Source of the DNA: Desulfovibrio sp.
GTDB lineage: Bacteria; Desulfobacterota; Desulfovibrionia; Desulfovibrionales; Desulfovibrionaceae
Direction of reading: 5' to 3'
NCBI GenBank assembly: GCA_031260965.1
Contig: JAISKK010000006.1
Span: forward strand, 1 to 49,173
DNA: 49,173 nt
In this document: piece after piece, positions 44,687 to 49,173 of the stretch
How the letters are laid out: each line of letters starts with the position of its first letter
Numbering within the stretch: position 1 is the first letter of the stretch
The notes under the pieces: generated by a model
Database searches by the model: none
What the model saw: only the letters and a program-made list of their open reading frames with translations
Told to the model about the DNA's origin: nothing
Made by a program: the position numbers and the translations under genes

Positions 44687-47077
44687 ATGCCCAGTAGCCG
44701 TGTTTGTTTTTTAGCCGCGCTGTTTTTAATCTTCGCAGCCCTGCCCGGCCCAGCTCTCGCCCTGCCGAGGCAACAGGCCGCTCCGTTCGCGCCGCTTCTT
44801 TCCCTGCAGAACGCCCCTCCCCCATCCCAGGCACAGCCGCTGATCATGGAGACAGAAGACGAGGTGCTCGTGCGCTGGGATCTCACGGCGGACAGCGTCA
44901 CCAGTTTGAATGACGCGGAAATTCTTGAGGCCGTCGGAAATGTTTATCTGAAACGCGGCAACGAATATCTCAAGGCCGATTTCGCCCGCTATTATCTGAG
45001 CAGTAAATGGGTTTATCTCAAAGGCAATGTGGTGGTGCAAAGCGGGAATGACGAAATCAAGGCCGAGGAAGCCGAATTTGATCTGCGCAGCCGCACGGGC
45101 TGGCTGAAACAGGGGCGAATTTTCATGTCCGGCCCCCACGCCTATATCTCCGGGGACCGTATAGACAAGCACTGGGGCGATGTTTATTCCTTTCGTCAGG
45201 CCAAGGTCACGACCTGCGACGGGGATGCCCCGGCCTGGTCTTTTACCGCCGATGAAGCGGTGGTGGAAATTGACGGCTATGCCAGACTGACCCGTTCCAC
45301 CTTTCAGGTCAACGAAACAGCAGTTGCTTACGCCCCATATTTCATAATTCCGGTCAAGACGCAGCGCCAGACCGGTTTTCTGGTCCCGGAGTTCGGCGTC
45401 AGTTCAAGCAAGGGCGCCTATGTCAACATCCCCTTCTTCTGGGCCGTTGACGAGAGCAATGACCTGACCATCAACGAATATTTCATGGACAAACGCGGCT
45501 TCATGCACGGCCTCCAGTATCGGACCCGTCCGGGCGAGGATACGGCCGGCTGGTTCCGGGCGGATTTCCTCCTGGACAATAAAACCAAGGACCGCCAAGA
45601 TTCCGGATACTATAGCGGGGACGGTCTGGTGCGCAGGAACGACGAGCGCTACTGGCTGCGCGGCATGTTCGACAGCCGTTTTAACGCCTCGAACTGGCGT
45701 CTTAAAGCCGATATCGACTATGTTTCCGACCAGTATTTTATATCCGAATTCAAAAATGAATTCGCCGGCCTGCACCATACAAACACGGAGCTTTTTGACT
45801 TTTTCAGCCGCGAACTTCAGGAAAAAGATCAGAATCGTTTAAGCGGCGTTATGCTCTCCCATGACTGGGAACGCGGATCTATAGCTTTGTCCTCTTTTTA
45901 CCGGCAAGACCCGCGTCTGGGCAACGGCAACCTTACCCGCAGCAGGGATGAGACCGTGCAGCGCCTGCCCCAGTTCGACGCTTTTCTGCACAAGGGCCGG
46001 ATTTTTCCTTCCCTGCCCCTGGAATTTGAGACCTCGGCCCAGGCCGCCTACATGTATCGCCGCAGCGGCACAAGAGGGGCACGCTATGAGGTCATCCCGC
46101 GTCTCACCCTGCCTTTCAACACCCGCTACGGTTCCCTGATCGCCAGCGCCGGGCTTTACCAGACCGTCTACGACACGGAACTGCCTTCCCGCACAAGTAC
46201 GGTCGGCAATCAGGACCTCCCGCGCCAGAACAAGGACACGCGCACCATCCCTGAATTCAGTGTAGCCGCCTTTACCGAGCTTGCCCGCGTCTATGGTCTG
46301 GACTCCGCCCCGCTTGCGCTGAGCAAGGAAAATATCGGCAAGACGCAGTGGACGGCCCTGCGCCACTCCATCCAGCCCCGCCTGGAATTCAGGCAGCGCG
46401 CCTATGAGAATCAGAGCAGAAACCCGCGCTACGGGGCTGAAGACCGTCTGCTCCCGGAAACCGAGCTTGTCTATTCCATATCCAGCGTGCTCACCTCGAA
46501 AAAAGAACGGCTGACTATGGAAAAAGACGAAAACGGAGAAATGCGGCCCGTCAGCAGAACTGAATATCGAGACGAGGTGCGTCTGCGCCTGGAGCAGGGC
46601 TATGATTTCCGCGAGGCCGACCGCAAAGACGATTTGGGGATTTACTCCAGACGCCCCTTTGGCGATCTGCTGGCCGAACTGGACATCAACATCTATGAGA
46701 ATCTTTACTTCAACACCAAAAATTATATATCTCCCTATGAAGGAGAGGTGGTAAGACACCAGAGCGGCTTCAACCTGGAAGTCCCGGACTACGGCAAGAT
46801 CAGTATGGGCTATGACATGCGCCGGGGCATGGACGAATATAAAAGAAGCGAGCCGCAGAACCTCAACTACATCCGTTTTGGTCTGGAGACAAGCCAGATC
46901 GGTCAGTTCAGCCTTGCCGCCGCGTATTACCAGGACTTCAAAAACACCGATAATACGGAAACGGATGTGGATCTGATTTTCAACCACCAGTGCTTTCAAC
47001 TGATCGGCAGAGTCAGGGCTGACCCCCAGGAAAAAAACTACATGCTCATGATCCGTCTGTCCGGGCTTGGGGACTGA
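44687..47077 (+). CDS. lptD: LPS-assembly protein LptD
   Basis: Signal peptide at MPSSRVCFLAALFLIFAALPGPALA; NVYLKRGNEYLKADFARYYLSSKWVYLKGNV...; FIIPVKTQRQTGFLVPEFGVSSSKGAYVNIPFFWAVDESNDLTI. Confidence 0.93.
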   Translation: MPSSRVCFLAALFLIFAALPGPALALPRQQAAPFAPLLSLQNAPPPSQAQPLIMETEDEVLVRWDLTADSVTSLNDAEILEAVGNVYLKRGNEYLKADFARYYLSSKWVYLKGNVVVQSGNDEIKAEEAEFDLRSRTGWLKQGRIFMSGPHAYISGDRIDKHWGDVYSFRQAKVTTCDGDAPAWSFTADEAVVEIDGYARLTRSTFQVNETAVAYAPYFIIPVKTQRQTGFLVPEFGVSSSKGAYVNIPFFWAVDESNDLTINEYFMDKRGFMHGLQYRTRPGEDTAGWFRADFLLDNKTKDRQDSGYYSGDGLVRRNDERYWLRGMFDSRFNASNWRLKADIDYVSDQYFISEFKNEFAGLHHTNTELFDFFSRELQEKDQNRLSGVMLSHDWERGSIALSSFYRQDPRLGNGNLTRSRDETVQRLPQFDAFLHKGRIFPSLPLEFETSAQAAYMYRRSGTRGARYEVIPRLTLPFNTRYGSLIASAGLYQTVYDTELPSRTSTVGNQDLPRQNKDTRTIPEFSVAAFTELARVYGLDSAPLALSKENIGKTQWTALRHSIQPRLEFRQRAYENQSRNPRYGAEDRLLPETELVYSISSVLTSKKERLTMEKDENGEMRPVSRTEYRDEVRLRLEQGYDFREADRKDDLGIYSRRPFGDLLAELDINIYENLYFNTKNYISPYEGEVVRHQSGFNLEVPDYGKISMGYDMRRGMDEYKRSEPQNLNYIRFGLETSQIGQFSLAAAYYQDFKNTDNTETDVDLIFNHQCFQLIGRVRADPQEKNYMLMIRLSGLGD

Positions 47078-47131
47078 AAACAGCGCTCCCGGATTTGTTA
47101 AATTTTAAAATTTCCCAGAAAGTGAGGTCTT

Positions 47132-48823
47132 ATGAAATTTTTTTATCGCCTGCTGCCGGCCCTGCTCGCGCTCATGCTGCCGTTCTCTTCGGCTCTGGCC
47201 GCCAAGCCGGACACGGCTGCGCAGAAATCGACCTTCATCATCGCGCCTTTCTCCATACAGGGCCCTGCAAGCCTCAAACATCTTGAGCGCTCCATCCCCC
47301 AGATGCTGACCTCGCGCCTTTACTGGAAAGACCGGGTAGAGCCGGCCGCCCAGGACGCCGGAGCCGGGACGAAACCGGTTGTCGATCCGGCGGAGGCGGA
47401 AAAGCTGCGTACCCGTTTCAAGGCCGACTATGTAGTCTGGGGGACGGTTAATGTGGTCGGCGACAACTGCAGCCTGGATGTACGGGTCTTGAACAAATCA
47501 GGCAAGACCTGGGCGCAGGCCCGTGAAACCAGACCCCAGCAGGTTATTTCCGCCGTCTCCGGCATAAGCGACGACATAAACCGGGAACTGTTCGGCCGCG
47601 CCCCCGGCAACCGCCAGTCGAGCGGCAGAAGCCAAAACCAGGGCCGCGTAAACCAGATGAACCCGGACATCATGGTCAACGAGACGACCAGCAAGGAAGT
47701 TTATCTGAACCCCCAGTTCCGTTACTCCGGCTCCAGCGCCCAGGATGATTCCCGTCTGCGTTCCACGCCTGTGAATTATCCCGCTCTCGGCATGGAAGTG
47801 GCAGATGCGGACGGCGACGGCAAAAACGAAATCTTCCTTCTTGAAGACACGCATCTGCGAGCCTATTCCTTTGCCAACGGACAGTTGCAGCCCAAGGGCG
47901 AATTTACCCTCCCCGCCAACAACCAGGCTCTGAGCGTACGTTCCTTGCCCCATGCTTCCGGCAACACCTGGATCATCGTCAATTCCGTTGACGCCGGAGG
48001 CGTCCCCAACGCCTATATCCTGACCTGGAGCGGCGGTCACTTTACGGAGGTAATAGGAAAGGTCAGATGGTACTTGAATGTTGTCAAGCTCCCGCCCCTT
48101 TTCAAGCCGGTGCTTATAGGCCAGCAGGCCAATCCGCCCCGTCTTTTCCAGATTGGCGTTTTTGAAATGGTCCGCCAGGGCAATACTCTGGCCCCGGGCG
48201 GAAGGTTGAACCTGCCTACCGAAGCCAACCTTTTCAGCTTTACCTGGCTTCCGCCCGACAAAGGCGAAATAGGCGGGGAAAGGCTGATAGTCCTAACCAA
48301 GGATGAGAATCTGCGTGTATACAACGCCAAACTCAACCGTCTGGCCGTGACCTCGGAAAAATTTTCCGGCTCTTCCATAGGTCTGGAAATTGATCCTTCT
48401 ATGCCGGGTCTGCAACGCGACGATGTAACCATTCCTTCCGTTTTCTATATCCCCATGCGTATGCTGGCCATTGATCTGGAACGGGAAGGGTCCTGGAAAC
48501 TCCTGGTCAACAAGCCCGTATCCACGGCCGCGCAGATCTTCGACCGCTACCGCTCCTATCCTGAAGCGGAGATTCAGTCCCTGTTCTGGGACGGGGTGGG
48601 TCTCAACCTGCAATGGAAAACGCGGCGCATCAAGGGTACCGTGGTTGATTACACCCTGGCCGACGCCAACAGCGACGGCATTCTGGACCTTGTGGTCTGC
48701 GTGAATACGCATCCGGGCGCCTTGGGCGCGAAAGCGCGCCGGGCCATGGTTTTGGTCTATCCCCTGGATGTAAACATGACCAACCCGAACACCGCCCCGG
48801 ACCGGAGCGACATAGCGAACTAG
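47132..48823 (+). CDS. Exported FG-GAP/VCBS repeat protein
   Basis: Signal peptide MKFFYRLLPALLALMLPFSSALAA; Ca-binding-like ADADGDGKNEIFLLED and ADANSDGILDLVVCVN. Confidence 0.8.
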   Translation: MKFFYRLLPALLALMLPFSSALAAKPDTAAQKSTFIIAPFSIQGPASLKHLERSIPQMLTSRLYWKDRVEPAAQDAGAGTKPVVDPAEAEKLRTRFKADYVVWGTVNVVGDNCSLDVRVLNKSGKTWAQARETRPQQVISAVSGISDDINRELFGRAPGNRQSSGRSQNQGRVNQMNPDIMVNETTSKEVYLNPQFRYSGSSAQDDSRLRSTPVNYPALGMEVADADGDGKNEIFLLEDTHLRAYSFANGQLQPKGEFTLPANNQALSVRSLPHASGNTWIIVNSVDAGGVPNAYILTWSGGHFTEVIGKVRWYLNVVKLPPLFKPVLIGQQANPPRLFQIGVFEMVRQGNTLAPGGRLNLPTEANLFSFTWLPPDKGEIGGERLIVLTKDENLRVYNAKLNRLAVTSEKFSGSSIGLEIDPSMPGLQRDDVTIPSVFYIPMRMLAIDLEREGSWKLLVNKPVSTAAQIFDRYRSYPEAEIQSLFWDGVGLNLQWKTRRIKGTVVDYTLADANSDGILDLVVCVNTHPGALGAKARRAMVLVYPLDVNMTNPNTAPDRSDIAN

Positions 48824-48850
48824 AGGTTTGCATACAAAGGTCCGATTCGT

Positions 48851-48888
48851 ACGGCGCGGGCGGAAAAATCCGTCCGCGCCGTTTTTTT
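48851..48888 (+). terminator. Rho-independent terminator
   Basis: ACGGCGCGGGCGG-AAAAAT-CCGTCCGCGCCGTTTTTTT. Confidence 0.9.
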
Positions 48889-49018
48889 CAGAACCGGTCT
48901 CCCGCGGAGGATTTTACCGCCCGCCGGTCTTACGCCTAAAGATTTTTCTCTCCCTGCCGAAAAGCTTCCTGAACGCCGCCATGGATGGTCGGCAAAGCAA
49001 AGACTCAGGGAGAGAGGC

Positions 49019-49173
49019 ATGCTTGATTACTACCGTTTCAAATCAGTAAGCGAACTCATGGGGCAGAACAAAATCGAAGAAGCCCGCATCCTGCTCGCCG
49101 AATTGCAGCAGCGCTATATCGCCGCATGCGACGAAAATTCAGCCCTGAAGCTGCAAATCCAGGAATATGACGA
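49019..49173 (+). CDS. Hypothetical protein, N-terminal fragment, runs off window
   Basis: ATG at 49019: MLDYYRFKSVSELMGQNKIEEARILLAELQQRYIAACDENSALKLQIQEYD..., open to edge. Confidence 0.6.
   Translation, partial: MLDYYRFKSVSELMGQNKIEEARILLAELQQRYIAACDENSALKLQIQEYD

Overview
GC-rich bacterial chromosome segment. Gene content and order suggest a Desulfovibrionaceae-like deltaproteobacterium; this is inference, with no database search. Bases 1 to about 7.65 kb look like an accessory island abutting tRNA-Leu(CAG). It holds a truncated AlbA_2-type protein, an HsdR C-terminal remnant, a RhuM-family protein, an MmeI-like fused restriction-methyltransferase, and a Fic protein preceded by an untracked 43-codon ORF. 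Two diverged ~245-bp direct repeats ending in the tRNA 3' end bracket the Fic module. The rest is mostly conserved core: hppA, NtrY-like kinase, HD-GYP, pyk, HU, MinD-like, GGDEF, prfB (with the classical +1 frameshift), lnt, corC-like, PilZ, ksgA, EF-G2-like, folK, rny, 6S RNA, zapA, uppS, cdsA, dxr, SRP RNA, kdsB, a giant hybrid-kinase-like protein, a pfkB-family kinase, cutA, nth, lptD and an FG-GAP protein. Most notable: (1) a three-copy palindromic repeat family, one copy of which lies in-frame inside dxr; (2) a 12-G homopolymer that puts lnt out of frame before its catalytic Cys; (3) a 1681-aa hybrid kinase-like protein with degenerate phosphorelay motifs and internal repeats; (4) the layered tRNA-Leu defence/toxin island; (5) the small ORF coupled to Fic.
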